IMG/VR virus record: IMGVR_UViG_3300032093_000021
Span: 1-64,000 of that record
Length of the DNA stretch: 64,000 nt
Strand: one strand, 5' to 3'
Source of the DNA: a virus
The notes under the pieces were generated by a model. That model saw nothing but the letters and a program-made list of their open reading frames with translations. It was not told the DNA's origin and did no database searches. The first letter of the stretch is position 1. Each line of letters opens with the position of its first letter. The position numbers were made by a program, and so were the translations under genes. Shown piece after piece: positions 21,854 to 30,948 of the stretch.

Positions 21854-22326
21854 ATAAAAATTCTCTCTTTCTCACTTACCTTTTGCTCATACCATTTACC
21901 ACATTTATCCATCCATACGTAAGGATCTTCAGGATTTTCTATCCACCCATGATCTGAATAATAATTGAAATCTTTACGTAGTAAGTTTGCCCGGTGAGAG
22001 GAATGAAACCTTTCAAACCCTAACCAATGTGGATACTGCACAATATCTGAACTTACTACCTCGGGTTCCATAGTATTTGTAAATCCCCTATCAACCCAAA
22101 CAATTAAAGAAGTGTTAAAATAAACTTTTAAGGCTTCTGTATAGTCTTTCCACATTATAGAACAAGGGTGATTTAACCACCCTTTATATGGTGTTCCATC
22201 TTTTTTGGGTCTTCCTAAAATAGCATTTAAGATCTGAAATGTTTCAACACGTTGTTTCCCTAATCTTTTATTATCTAATGATTCCAAGGACTTTTTGAAG
22301 TCTGGATATGGTAAAAATGTTTGCAT
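21850..22326 (-). CDS. Pyrimidine-dimer DNA glycosylase-like protein (MSMEG_6728/Pyr_excise family)
   Basis: 158 residues from the ATG at 22326, MQTFLPYPDFKKSLESLDNK then RLGKQRVETFQIL. Further hallmarks are GWLNHPCSIMW and a helix with LIVWVDRGF. This is the MSMEG_6728/T4 endonuclease V-related family, predicted to act on UV-damaged DNA. The longer frame to 22431 would add a Lys-rich stretch overlapping the methyltransferase gene and is rejected. A TATTTTTG box stands 4 nt upstream. Confidence 0.8.
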   Translation of the reverse strand: MQTFLPYPDFKKSLESLDNKRLGKQRVETFQILNAILGRPKKDGTPYKGWLNHPCSIMWKDYTEALKVYFNTSLIVWVDRGFTNTMEPEVVSSDIVQYPHWLGFERFHSSHRANLLRKDFNYYSDHGWIENPEDPYVWMDKCGKWYEQKVSEKERIFI

Positions 22327-22330
22327 GAAG

Positions 22331-22338
22331 CAAAAATA
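22331..22338 (-). promoter_or_regulatory. Bacteroidota -7 box (TATTTTTG), 4 nt before ATG
   Basis: TAnnTTTG on the minus strand with exactly 4 nt to the ATG at 22326, inside the 3' end of the upstream methyltransferase gene. Confidence 0.5.
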
Positions 22339-22339
22339 C

Positions 22340-23179
22340 CTAAAAAAGTTTACTTTGCCCCATTTCTTTGTTTTTTTTCTTTTCTTTTTTTTCTTTATAA
22401 GTTTCTCTAACAATGTGTAAAGACATCTCATTTTTCATATCTGAAATTTCATCATCACTTAAGTTATCAATTCTATTTAAAGCGAAATCAATATATGACT
22501 TAGAAATATCAATACCGAAGAAATTGTGTCCTAAAAATTTACACGCAACTGCCGAAGTCCCACTACCCATATAAGGATCTATGATAAACTTATCCTTTTC
22601 ATCATCAAAAATTGAATATATACATCTTAATGGTAAATCCAAAGGAAATGGTGCCGGATGATTACCAACTCGTAGTTTACTCATTTCAGGTCTAAAATAC
22701 CAAACAGATGTTAAAAGCGCATGTTTTGACATTAATTCTTTACCATAATCTTTTTTATCTCTAGGTTTGTAAAGCCAATAAATTCTTTCGTCAACTTGCC
22801 AAAACCTCCACCCACGAATATTTGCTGCTAGTTTTCTATCCCAAATTATTTCTTGTTTTGTAGTCCAGTTAGTTTTTGAAATCCACTCCATGGGATGGAT
22901 CATTACTCCTTTTTCCCACCTAATTTTATGGTTATAAAAAAAAGATCCTCCCGGTTTTATAGTTCTATATAATTGATTAAGTATTTCAATTTGTTGGTTT
23001 TGATACACATCTTCATCTAATGAATCATCAATGTCTGAATAATCAATATCTTTAACCAAAATACCACTTTTATTTTTTTTCTTGTTGTAAGGGGGAGATG
23101 TGACTCCCATATCAAAAGTATCATCTGATATTTTTGAGAGCACTTCCAAAACATCGCCATTCCATATTTCATTAATCAT
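22340..23179 (-). CDS. DNA methyltransferase of a restriction-modification pair
   Basis: 279 residues. Motif IV TSPPYNKKK lies at 27-35 and motif I DPYMGSGTS at 201-209, giving the beta-class order. A HPMEWISKTNW segment and a long recognition region separate them. Its ATG overlaps the TGA of the upstream endonuclease-like gene (ATGA, 23176-23179), so the two are translated together. It should modify the same site that the partner cuts. The C-terminus is Lys/Glu rich. Confidence 0.88.
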   Translation of the reverse strand: MINEIWNGDVLEVLSKISDDTFDMGVTSPPYNKKKNKSGILVKDIDYSDIDDSLDEDVYQNQQIEILNQLYRTIKPGGSFFYNHKIRWEKGVMIHPMEWISKTNWTTKQEIIWDRKLAANIRGWRFWQVDERIYWLYKPRDKKDYGKELMSKHALLTSVWYFRPEMSKLRVGNHPAPFPLDLPLRCIYSIFDDEKDKFIIDPYMGSGTSAVACKFLGHNFFGIDISKSYIDFALNRIDNLSDDEISDMKNEMSLHIVRETYKEKKEKKKNKEMGQSKLF

Positions 23180-23778
23180 ATTGAATTATTTTTTAAATAA
23201 TTAAACAAATCTTTTTGAAAGAATTTAGTATAATTATCTAAATCATTTCTCACAAATTCAATTGTTAACTCAGGACATAACTTTAAGTTATTGAAATTAA
23301 ATGTCGCACTTCTCAAATAAGACCCTGTTACATCTCCATTAGGGAATTTTTTAACTAATTTACTATAAAAATGATTTTGTAAATTATTATATGGGATTTT
23401 CAATACATACATTAACAAACCGTCAATAAAACCTGAAACATGTATATTAGGATTATCTTCAATGTATTTGTTGTGTCGTTTAAAAGTTAAATCAGTATAG
23501 TTACCTCCTGCATCTAACTTTTTTTTGGAGTCCGATCCAATATTTTTTGGTTTGATCTCATCTTTGGATTCATATCCATCATAACCTAATTTATTTGGAT
23601 TGGATTTAATACCAATTACTTCACATGTGATAATTTGCCTAAGTGTTGAGGAGTTTTTATCATTTAAATATAATTCCATTAAATCCATCATAATAGAGTT
23701 ATATTTATGATTAATAAAATTTTTGGTTATAGAACCTTTAGAATATTCTGTTACCAACTTAATAAGATTTTCACTCAT
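23176..23778 (-). CDS. Putative type II restriction endonuclease (PD-(D/E)xK)
   Basis: 200 residues. The segment KLGYDGYESKDEIKPKN contains Asp67 and Glu74-x-Lys76, the arrangement of a PD-(D/E)xK active site. It is followed by GGNYTDLTFKRHNKY and VSGFIDGLLMYVLKIP, typical of small type II enzymes. Coupled to a methyltransferase gene by a 4-nt overlap, with the nuclease gene first. The start codon lies inside a perfect 14-bp inverted repeat, suggesting control of its expression. Specificity cannot be read from the sequence. A homing-like or other nuclease is possible but less likely given the partner. Confidence 0.75.
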   Translation of the reverse strand: MSENLIKLVTEYSKGSITKNFINHKYNSIMMDLMELYLNDKNSSTLRQIITCEVIGIKSNPNKLGYDGYESKDEIKPKNIGSDSKKKLDAGGNYTDLTFKRHNKYIEDNPNIHVSGFIDGLLMYVLKIPYNNLQNHFYSKLVKKFPNGDVTGSYLRSATFNFNNLKLCPELTIEFVRNDLDNYTKFFQKDLFNYLKNNSI

Positions 23779-23810
23779 AATAATAAAAACTAATCAATTA
23801 TGAGTGAAAA
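23768..23810. promoter_or_regulatory. Perfect 14-bp inverted repeat over the endonuclease start codon
   Basis: TTTTCACTCATAAT (23768-23781) and ATTATGAGTGAAAA (23797-23810) are exact complements around 15 nt. On the mRNA strand the second arm includes the ATG and first codons of the endonuclease gene. It is not followed by a T-run, so it is not a normal terminator. It can act as a dimeric-repressor operator or as an RNA hairpin hiding the start codon. Confidence 0.7.
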
Positions 23811-23818
23811 AACAAATG

Positions 23819-24115
23819 TTATTGAATATTTTTTTTGTACTGTTCTTTAATTATTTGGAGACCCTCTTCAATTTTATTGAAATCTCTTTCCGGAGCATAA
23901 AGACCTGAAATTGTTTTTTTACCATCTGTTTCAATTATCATAAACGCAGGGACAAATTCATTACCTCCAACTGATTTGACAAACATATCGTACTCATCCT
24001 CATGTTCCACTATGTCTCTATCTATAAATTCTATTTTTTGTTCATTCAATGAATTTTTTAACATATCACAAAAAGGACACCCTTTCATTGAAAAAACGAC
24101 AATATATTGTTCCAT
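23819..24115 (-). CDS. grx: Glutaredoxin
   Basis: 98 residues with the active site CPFC at 13-16 (VVFSMKGCPFCDMLKNSL), the EFIDRDI strand, a cis-Pro FVPAF motif and a GLYAP region. It probably reduces the phage or host ribonucleotide reductase and other disulphides. It follows thioredoxin with a 4-nt gap; the two form a redox pair. Confidence 0.9.
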   Translation of the reverse strand: MEQYIVVFSMKGCPFCDMLKNSLNEQKIEFIDRDIVEHEDEYDMFVKSVGGNEFVPAFMIIETDGKKTISGLYAPERDFNKIEEGLQIIKEQYKKNIQ

Positions 24116-24119
24116 ATCG

Positions 24120-24434
24120 CTAAACTTTTTCAGCCATTTCCATTATCAATTGGGTATTTTTCAATCCAATCTCTGTGAATATTTCCTTACCGTTAGAAAA
24201 CGCCTTAATTGTTGGGACACTTCTAAGTCCAAGTTCTGATACGTATTCTTTATCATTTTCAATGTTAAATGTGTAAAGCTTAACATCGGAATTAGATTGG
24301 ACTAATTTTTCAGACGCTTGTTCAAACATAGGTTTCATCATTCTACATGGACCACACCACGGGGCCCAAAAATCAACAATTAATTTTTCGCCACTTGCAA
24401 TTTTATCTTTAAGTTCTTGCGTTGTTATTTCCAT
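24120..24434 (-). CDS. trx: Thioredoxin
   Basis: 104 residues, a full thioredoxin domain: strand KLIVDFWAPWCGPCRMMKPM with WCGPC at 26-30, then VKLYTFNIEND, and SVPTIKAFSNGKE with the cis-Pro. Cytosolic disulphide reductase, possibly electron donor for ribonucleotide reductase. Adjacent to glutaredoxin. The start overlaps the preceding gene by 26 nt. Confidence 0.95.
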   Translation of the reverse strand: MEITTQELKDKIASGEKLIVDFWAPWCGPCRMMKPMFEQASEKLVQSNSDVKLYTFNIENDKEYVSELGLRSVPTIKAFSNGKEIFTEIGLKNTQLIMEMAEKV

Positions 24435-24747
24435 TTTTTAGTTTTTTTAAACTGTTTATAAAAAATTTTACCTCCTCTAATTGATCGGGTTTGTATATAA
24501 TTTTAAATACTTTTAGATCTTCTTTTTTATTGATATATAAAAAAATACCAGAAGTATGTCTTAGAATTATTTCGGTATGTTCAACTTTGTTATTCTCATA
24601 ATCAGAGTTAAAAAACACCGGAACAAATACATTCTTTTTAAAAAAGTAATCTAAATGTAGATCGTTTTCAAGTCTTACATCCATAATAGAATGGATCTTT
24701 TCCAAAGAATTATAAAATTTAGTAAATATATCTATTTGTTGTGTCAT
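24409..24747 (-). CDS. Hypothetical 112-aa protein
   Basis: The ATG at 24747 (MTQQIDIFTKFYNSLEKIHS) is favoured over the longer frame, which overlaps the upstream gene. Alpha/beta, ends in a Lys-rich helix. No family recognised. It sits 2 nt after the PcfJ-like gene. Confidence 0.6.
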   Translation of the reverse strand: MTQQIDIFTKFYNSLEKIHSIMDVRLENDLHLDYFFKKNVFVPVFFNSDYENNKVEHTEIILRHTSGIFLYINKKEDLKVFKIIYKPDQLEEVKFFINSLKKLKNGNNNART

Positions 24748-24749
24748 AA

Positions 24750-26432
24750 TTAAAACCCAAATTCCATTGAATTTTCTCTTCCCTCCCAAATATATTGTCC
24801 GCTTTTTTCATCAACCTTAGCATCTTCAACTTTTCTGACCTGATTAGCAATCATAGTTTTCAAACTAAAACTTAAAGATTTTGTTGACCTAAAATAATCA
24901 TTAATTCTCATATCTAAAATTGAAATGGTATCGTCCCAATCTTTATTGAGTTGTTGATTAAATCTTCCAAGTGTTTGAACTCTTTGGAAAACCGGACTTT
25001 TATTTTCCAACTTTGACATTCTATATTCTATTGTCGCCCTGTTTTTACCATCATCATTTCTCAATGATATGATAAATGAACTGGCTCTTTGTATGTAAGA
25101 TCTTACACAATTCTGTTGATGTGCGGATTCTCCATTATAATCAGATGTTGTTGTCAATACAACCGGGTTAAATACTTTACCATAAAAATCAACTATCGGC
25201 ATCTGAATACAATCAATTAAACTTTGATCATATTCTCTTTCATATATACCATCAGTATAATAAGAATATTTGTTTGACCAAGCCATATGTTCATCGTGAA
25301 ATTCTTCCATGTTTGTTGACTTCCACTTTATAGGTTCAAACCCTTTTATCTTATTATAAAATCTTGTGTGGTCATAGAAACTATTGAGTAACCTTTGTCC
25401 TTCACCCTCCTTGAGACTTGACACCAATACTTTATAAATGTTCTTTTTTTCTTTAGGTGAAAAATTACAAAAATTAAGATTTGGAACTGAATGATGATCA
25501 TATAAATTAAAATCATAAAGTAATACACAATCTTCAACAGATTGTTGTCTCATAAAATCCTTTCCAAAAAAATTATCATAATAAGTTATCACCTTCGGAT
25601 TATAATTAGTTATTTTATGGAGAATATTTCTCATTTTATCTCCATTCAATTTATTAATATCCATAATGGTATCTACAAGCTTAAACCCGTTGCGTTTCCA
25701 TATGTGTTGTCTTGGCATGGGAACAACGTTCTTAAATGCAAACCAGTTGTTTGGGTACTTGATGCCTTTATTTATCAAATAAAGTTTGTATAAATCGTGA
25801 TCCATACTATGTAGATGACTAAAGGTAAACCCGGGTATAAGTTTAAGAAAAGTCTGAATGAAAAAATCCTTGACAAATAATCCTCCGGTTGAAACAGAAT
25901 GTTTAACTACGTAAGAATCTTTAGATAATAAAATCTCAAAATCCGGAATTGCGCTTAAAAATAACCTAATCGGACTTTCCAAGAAAAAATTCTTCTTGAC
26001 TGTTGATGCCACTCTTTTTGATCCTTCAAATCCTGTTGATTGTCCTCTAAAAAAACATTTTGTTTCTGTATTGTAGGTTAAATATTTCATATATTTTTTT
26101 CTCTTGAAAAACTTGAATCCAGCCCTTCTATACTTCATATAAGAATAAAACTTAACGGAAATTTTTGGTCCGGTTCTTTCTATAACCATTGTGCTTCTAT
26201 ACACCTCAACAGTCGCTAAAGGATTGCCATAATGTTTAATAAACGCATCCTCTGTCTCTGCTTTACTTTCAGGAGTAAATTGGGATCTCAATAACTCATC
26301 CACAGAATCCTCATAAACCTTAAACATAGAATGATAGTTATTTTTTTCGGACTGTGAGATTTCATTATAAGGTTGATTTACAACGACGTGATACCTCTCA
26401 ATAGAAAATTTATACAATGTTTCAACTGACAT
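24750..26432 (-). CDS. PcfJ-domain protein
   Basis: 560 residues. The C-terminal third contains the PcfJ signature: ESAHQQNCVRSYIQRASSFI, SLRNDDGKNRATIEY, and VQTLGRFNQQLNKDWDD (the H..C, R.T.E and Q..G..N positions). PcfJ was named on conjugative plasmids and is found in many phages and mobile elements; its biochemical role is unknown. The N-terminal 380 residues are aromatic and basic, with no recognised domain. It has an AT-rich 30-nt leader and precedes the redox genes. Confidence 0.75.
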   Translation of the reverse strand: MSVETLYKFSIERYHVVVNQPYNEISQSEKNNYHSMFKVYEDSVDELLRSQFTPESKAETEDAFIKHYGNPLATVEVYRSTMVIERTGPKISVKFYSYMKYRRAGFKFFKRKKYMKYLTYNTETKCFFRGQSTGFEGSKRVASTVKKNFFLESPIRLFLSAIPDFEILLSKDSYVVKHSVSTGGLFVKDFFIQTFLKLIPGFTFSHLHSMDHDLYKLYLINKGIKYPNNWFAFKNVVPMPRQHIWKRNGFKLVDTIMDINKLNGDKMRNILHKITNYNPKVITYYDNFFGKDFMRQQSVEDCVLLYDFNLYDHHSVPNLNFCNFSPKEKKNIYKVLVSSLKEGEGQRLLNSFYDHTRFYNKIKGFEPIKWKSTNMEEFHDEHMAWSNKYSYYTDGIYEREYDQSLIDCIQMPIVDFYGKVFNPVVLTTTSDYNGESAHQQNCVRSYIQRASSFIISLRNDDGKNRATIEYRMSKLENKSPVFQRVQTLGRFNQQLNKDWDDTISILDMRINDYFRSTKSLSFSLKTMIANQVRKVEDAKVDEKSGQYIWEGRENSMEFGF

Positions 26433-26466
26433 AAGAAAAATTAAAGGTTAAAGATAAGAAAAAAAA

Positions 26467-26748
26467 TCAATTCAAACAAATAGGACCATAAATTGTTTCA
26501 TAATATATGGTATCAATTTTATTCTTTCGCTTGAATTCATTATTCATTTCAACCACTAACTCCAATAACTGCTTCCGGGTGAGTTGAGCATCATCCCCTT
26601 TCTTGTGGTTCTTCAAAGATATCTCTTTGATTTTTGTGAAGAAGTCGTCTTTGCTTAAATCCCCAATTAAATTTCTAAGTTCATCGGGGTGTGTTTCAAA
26701 AAATCTTATTACCTGACTAATATAAATGTCAACATCTACACTACTCAT
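26467..26748 (-). CDS. Hypothetical 93-aa phage protein
   Basis: Starts MSSVDVDIYISQVIRFFETH, then LRNLIGDLSKDDFFTKI and LTRKQLLELV, ending GPICLN. This layout (acidic helix, Lig-D-x-F-x-x-I, N-x6-LT-x2-Q/L) occurs in a small uncharacterised phage family. Function unknown. Confidence 0.6.
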   Translation of the reverse strand: MSSVDVDIYISQVIRFFETHPDELRNLIGDLSKDDFFTKIKEISLKNHKKGDDAQLTRKQLLELVVEMNNEFKRKNKIDTIYYETIYGPICLN

Positions 26749-26777
26749 AAAAATTTAATTTTTTTTTGTTATTACTA

Positions 26778-28166
26778 TCACTCTTTTCGTTCGTAAAACC
26801 CTGTACCGTTTTCGTCAATAAATATTTCTGTTATTTCCGGACTTAATTTCACATTGGGTGAACCCATAAGATTGATTATGTGTAAATTTGGGATTCCCAA
26901 AACGGAATTAGGTACTATTTTTAAACTTGAGTTCTGAGGTAAAGATAAAAATTCCAAGCTTTTTAGATCTCCCAATGAATCTGGAACAGACTTAACACAA
27001 TTTTGTAATAAAATTGCTTCCAAGTTTTTAAATCTAGAGATAGTACTTGGTATGTCCAAATTCAACGAGGAACTTGATTTATTATTGAAAATAAGACTAA
27101 CTATGTCTTCAGGTAAACTATTAAACAACTCTTCAAAACCATATAAAGCCACATACTTTGATGCTGAACTATTTGGATATTCTATCTCTACCCTTTTTCC
27201 ATTACCGGAAGTTAAACCTTTAGCAAATTCAGGTTTAAAATAATCTTTAAGTTCCGCCATTGGACCATTCAAATATTCAACCAGTTCAATTCTTTGGTCT
27301 AAACGATCCATGAATTGATTAGATGGAAAATGAAATTGAAATCTTTCTTGAGGTAAACCGGTCCTTTTGCCGACAGATCCCTTATCATCATTAGCCATGA
27401 CAACGTAAAGTGGACCATCCTTCAAATATCCCATAGTATAACTTGCGTCCGGAGGAGAAGTACACCATCTACTCTCACCATTCTTATAATCATAGTAACC
27501 TCCAAACCAACTAGCAGCTTCTTGCGCTAATTTACCTGCTGACTTATCAATTTTTATGACAGTCCAAGTAGGTCCTTGGAATTCTATAGTTGATCCAGGA
27601 TGATTGAACCCTTCTCTACTTTTTCTGACTTCTTTCTTTAATTCTGTCTTTTCTAATTTCTTTTTTATATTTTCAGGTAATTCAAAACTTTGTAAGAACA
27701 AGAATAAACTATTAGGAGTAAACTTATTGATGTCTCTTTTATCTTCTGGTAGATATTGCTTGTATTTTGTAAAGAATTTAAGATCATCAGTGGTTTTGAA
27801 AAGATCCTCTAAAAACAAAGATCTAGCATCTTTAATCGCCCTTTCATAAGAAGGCGTTCCGAATTGAGCATTTGCTGCTGTTTCAGCATCCAAAGCCGGT
27901 TTCTCATAACTTTTCAAAAGCCAGTTACGATACATACCGGGTTTGATATTTTTTAAATTCTCATCACTCAAATCGGTTTGATCAAAACCTTCGGGAACTT
28001 TAGTTGTAGGATCAGCCATCAATATCTGAACAAAGATACCTTTATCCATTATTGGTTTGATCTTCTTACCTTCTTTATCTTTTTTTGGTTCTACATATTT
28101 TTTATATAATTCCTCAAAACTTGTAGACTCTACAATGATCGTTCTAAGTGTACTGAATATCTTCAT
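26778..28166 (-). CDS. Tagged leucine-rich-repeat protein
   Basis: 462 residues. The N-terminus MKIFSTLRTIIVESTSFEEL carries the tag (IIVE-S) and parallels the HEMMH peptidase start. A middle domain includes GYYDYKNGESRWCTSPPDAS and DGPLYVVMAND, a motif (R-W-C-T/S ... G-P-L-Y-V) I have seen in large phage proteins of unknown role. The last 110 residues are leucine-rich repeats (FKNLEAILLQNC, LGDLKSLEFLSLPQ, GIPNLHIINLMG). LRRs suggest protein binding; if packaged, it could be an injected effector. This last point is inference. Confidence 0.65.
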   Translation of the reverse strand: MKIFSTLRTIIVESTSFEELYKKYVEPKKDKEGKKIKPIMDKGIFVQILMADPTTKVPEGFDQTDLSDENLKNIKPGMYRNWLLKSYEKPALDAETAANAQFGTPSYERAIKDARSLFLEDLFKTTDDLKFFTKYKQYLPEDKRDINKFTPNSLFLFLQSFELPENIKKKLEKTELKKEVRKSREGFNHPGSTIEFQGPTWTVIKIDKSAGKLAQEAASWFGGYYDYKNGESRWCTSPPDASYTMGYLKDGPLYVVMANDDKGSVGKRTGLPQERFQFHFPSNQFMDRLDQRIELVEYLNGPMAELKDYFKPEFAKGLTSGNGKRVEIEYPNSSASKYVALYGFEELFNSLPEDIVSLIFNNKSSSSLNLDIPSTISRFKNLEAILLQNCVKSVPDSLGDLKSLEFLSLPQNSSLKIVPNSVLGIPNLHIINLMGSPNVKLSPEITEIFIDENGTGFYERKE

Positions 28167-28180
28167 CTCAATTATTTTAC

Positions 28181-28188
28181 AATAAATA
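28181..28188 (-). promoter_or_regulatory. TATTTATT element upstream of the LRR gene
   Basis: TATTTATT on the minus strand with a 14-nt gap to the ATG at 28166. Confidence 0.4.
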
Positions 28189-28209
28189 TATTGATAATTG
28201 CAAATATAA

Positions 28210-29049
28210 CTAATAATTCAATATCAATAATTCTTCACCCATATTTTGTTTTGTACCTTTTTTAGCCGCAGCGGCTTTTGCAAATGATTTTTTCTCCCAT
28301 CTATATTGATTTTCAGGAAACCAAGTGTGTAATAAATCAAAATCATAATAAGACAATGAAAACTTACCTTTAACATTTTGTAACGTATTTGCAAGTCTTT
28401 CGTGGTCCTGTCTGTCAAAATCGTGGTTTGAGTAGTAGTTTTCAGTTTTCCAATATGGAGGATCTAAGTAAATATATGTATTTTCTGAGTCATATTTTTC
28501 TATTACATCCTGAAAATCCATATTTTCTACGTCAGTTATCTTTAGGAAATGTTCCACCCAATCCGGTTTACTTAACTTGTCTCTAAATGCTAGATATTTT
28601 GACCTATACTTACCCTTCAAATCGATAAAAGAAGACGTTTCAGGTTTACTACCGCTGAAGACCTGAGTGACCACATACACATATTTAGCGGCAGTCATAT
28701 AATCAGGTGTATTAGTTGTAAATCCTGAATTAAATATCTCTCTTTGGAAGTCCTCAAATCTAGTTCTAAATATGGGATCTGTATTATCAACCCCCAATTG
28801 CTGAACCGGGATAATATCTAAATGTCTCTGTAGTTCAGACGGATTCTGAACACACTTAAATAAATTGTAATTAAGGGGATTAAAGTCGTTATAAACGACC
28901 TTCTTTAGATTTGGATACTTAGATAGGTCCATATTAAAAAAACACCAGAACATACCTCCAAAGGTCTCTACATACGTTTCCATATCTTTGAGGTAATATG
29001 GGACTATCCACTTACCAATTTTACTTTTACCACCAATATAACTCAACAT
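28210..29049 (-). CDS. dam: Dam-like DNA adenine methyltransferase (D12 class)
   Basis: 279 residues. MLSYIGGKSKIGKWIVPYYL is the classic D12-class start, followed by TYVETFGGMFW (AdoMet binding) and YIYLDPPYWKT with DPPY at 196-199. Methylates N6 of adenine in a short target such as GATC in many relatives, though the target here is unknown. No nuclease partner adjacent. It would protect phage DNA or affect packaging and replication timing. Confidence 0.9.
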   Translation of the reverse strand: MLSYIGGKSKIGKWIVPYYLKDMETYVETFGGMFWCFFNMDLSKYPNLKKVVYNDFNPLNYNLFKCVQNPSELQRHLDIIPVQQLGVDNTDPIFRTRFEDFQREIFNSGFTTNTPDYMTAAKYVYVVTQVFSGSKPETSSFIDLKGKYRSKYLAFRDKLSKPDWVEHFLKITDVENMDFQDVIEKYDSENTYIYLDPPYWKTENYYSNHDFDRQDHERLANTLQNVKGKFSLSYYDFDLLHTWFPENQYRWEKKSFAKAAAAKKGTKQNMGEELLILNY

Positions 29050-29116
29050 TTAAATTTAATTTTGTATGTAAATGATAATACTTTTTTTCTATATTTAAAA
29101 GTATAAATTTTATTTT

Positions 29117-29347
29117 ATGGAATATAATTACGAAAACAAAATTATGAAATCAAACGCAGTTGATGTTGACCACATTGAAAAACAAGTATCCGGATGTAAA
29201 ACTTGTAAACAAAAAAAGAAAAAATGTAGAACTTGTAAATCTTCAAAAATTAAAATTAATTGGATGTTGTTTTTATCGTTTTACTTTTTAATATTCATAA
29301 TTTGGGGTCATATAGAATTTATAAAATTCTTAAGAAGTTTATTCTAA
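29117..29347 (+). CDS. Small CxxC membrane protein
   Basis: 76 residues. The N-terminal half holds two CxxC pairs in a basic context ([20 protein letters not shown]), which may bind zinc. The C-terminal half is a single transmembrane helix ([15 protein letters not shown]). Similar short CxxC-plus-helix proteins occur in Bacteroidota phages. It converges with dnaJ, overlapping by 4 nt. Confidence 0.65.
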   Translation: MEYNYENKIMKSNAVDVDHIEKQVSGCKTCKQKKKKCRTCKSSKIKINWMLFLSFYFLIFIIWGHIEFIKFLRSLF

Positions 29348-30300
29348 CTTCTATCAAACTTAACTTCCATTTTAACGTATAAATCACCTACCTCATTTCC
29401 TCTGAAACCTTTACCTCTTAATCTTAATGGTATTTCTGTATTGAATTGATTGGGTATTTTGACAGAAAGTTTACCATCAGGGTGTGGTATTTCAAACGAG
29501 TCATTATTTAGTTCTTGAAGATTGAAATGTTTATGATATACTAAATTAATTCCGTCTTTAGAGAAACCATTTGAATTTTTTATATTGAATCTGACTATCA
29601 AATCACCAACAACCCCTTCATAAAAATCTCCCATTGCCGGTAATTTTATCATTTGACCACTTTCAATTCCGTGAGGTATTCTAATTCTTAATCTTTCCAT
29701 GATTGACTTAGTAGACTCACCATTACAGGAATGACATTTATTTATAATTCTGTGTCCCTTACCATTACAATCTGGACATACTACTTGATGTATCTGTGTG
29801 AAGAATCCTGTCCCAATACTCTGTGTTATGAATCCTTGAGTTCCACAAGTTATACATCCGGTTCTTTCTCCCCCTTTACCAGCACAAACATCACAAGCAA
29901 CTTTTTTTGTAAAATGGATGTCTTTCTCAACACTCATGAATGTATCAACAACATTCACATCAACATCAATTAATTTTTCAGGTGCTCTTCTCCTTTGTTG
30001 TCCAAAATTTGAATTGAACTTACCACCAAACATTTGACTCAAGATGTCATTTATATCCGCACCAAAAGGATTTCCACCGGGATTACCCCTCATGTGTGGA
30101 TTTTCTAATCTGTAATTATATTCATTTCTCTTATTGGGATCTGATAATACATCATAAGCCTCCGCAATATCCTTGAACTTTTCAGCGCCATCAGGATTTT
30201 TATCAGGATGGTATTGGAGCGCCAGCTTTCTATAAACTTTTTTTATTTCCTCAGCGGATGCGTCTTTACTTACACCCAAAATTTCATAATAATTTTTCAT
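29344..30300 (-). CDS. dnaJ: DnaJ-type cochaperone
   Basis: 318 residues. J-domain at 1-66 with HPD at 31-33 ([13 protein letters not shown]), a Gly/Phe-rich linker (about 70-105), a zinc-binding region with four CxxC pairs at 136-139, 149-152, 175-178 and 189-192, and a C-terminal substrate-binding domain ending [10 protein letters not shown]. It is shorter than E. coli DnaJ (376 aa) and lacks the dimerisation tail. It probably recruits host DnaK to fold phage proteins. The start codon is back to back with the ATG of the plus-strand gene at 30301. Confidence 0.95.
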   Translation of the reverse strand: MKNYYEILGVSKDASAEEIKKVYRKLALQYHPDKNPDGAEKFKDIAEAYDVLSDPNKRNEYNYRLENPHMRGNPGGNPFGADINDILSQMFGGKFNSNFGQQRRRAPEKLIDVDVNVVDTFMSVEKDIHFTKKVACDVCAGKGGERTGCITCGTQGFITQSIGTGFFTQIHQVVCPDCNGKGHRIINKCHSCNGESTKSIMERLRIRIPHGIESGQMIKLPAMGDFYEGVVGDLIVRFNIKNSNGFSKDGINLVYHKHFNLQELNNDSFEIPHPDGKLSVKIPNQFNTEIPLRLRGKGFRGNEVGDLYVKMEVKFDRS

Positions 30301-30948
30301 ATGAACAATAATTATACTATTATTTTATTTAAGAATAAAGTAAGATATAAAATATTAAAAAAATATAAAACATTCAAAAAAGCTGAAAATTTTTTTAAAA
30401 ATAAAATGGATGAAAGCAACAACGTAAAATTTAATATTGAGTATGAGGGAGGAAAAAAAGTAGATTACGAACTTGCACTAATAGAAAAAAACTCAAATAA
30501 ATTGATACCTTTATTTAAAACAGATGAATTAGGTAGAAATATAAAAATAAAATCAGACAATGATATTATGACCATCATTAAGTTAGAAAAATATAACTTA
30601 ACAGAAAAAATTCAGGACCTGAATAAAAAAAAGAAGATTGATTTCAATAATTTCTTATCTGAATATTTGAACACCGATAATTTGAAAATGGTTTCAAAAA
30701 TAAATAATAAGATATTTTTACAAGATGAAGATGAAATAAATTTGTTTTCACTAAAAAATGAAGAAGACGCCGAAAGATTTTTAATTTGTTTAGAAGAAAA
30801 AATATTCCAATCTAATAAAATAAATTGCATACTAATCAGAGATACTGACAAAGCTCAAAAGAAATACATATATAAGTTGCTTGAAGAAAAGGGATTTAAT
30901 AAAGATTTTTTATATAGAAAAAGTACTACTCACTCAAAAGATAAATAA
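30301..30948 (+). CDS. Hypothetical 215-aa protein
   Basis: The ATG at 30301 ([20 protein letters not shown]) is chosen over an upstream frame because it lies back to back with the dnaJ start and the upstream part is antisense to dnaJ. Lysine-rich, with repeated short strands and helices, ending [10 protein letters not shown]. No family recognised. The promoter must lie inside the dnaJ coding region. Confidence 0.6.
   Translation: MNNNYTIILFKNKVRYKILKKYKTFKKAENFFKNKMDESNNVKFNIEYEGGKKVDYELALIEKNSNKLIPLFKTDELGRNIKIKSDNDIMTIIKLEKYNLTEKIQDLNKKKKIDFNNFLSEYLNTDNLKMVSKINNKIFLQDEDEINLFSLKNEEDAERFLICLEEKIFQSNKINCILIRDTDKAQKKYIYKLLEEKGFNKDFLYRKSTTHSKDK

Noticed and set aside
23768-23810. Terminator between the glutaredoxin gene and the restriction pair
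   Set aside because: The 14-bp inverted repeat has no T-run on either side and includes the next start codon, so an operator or translational hairpin fits better.
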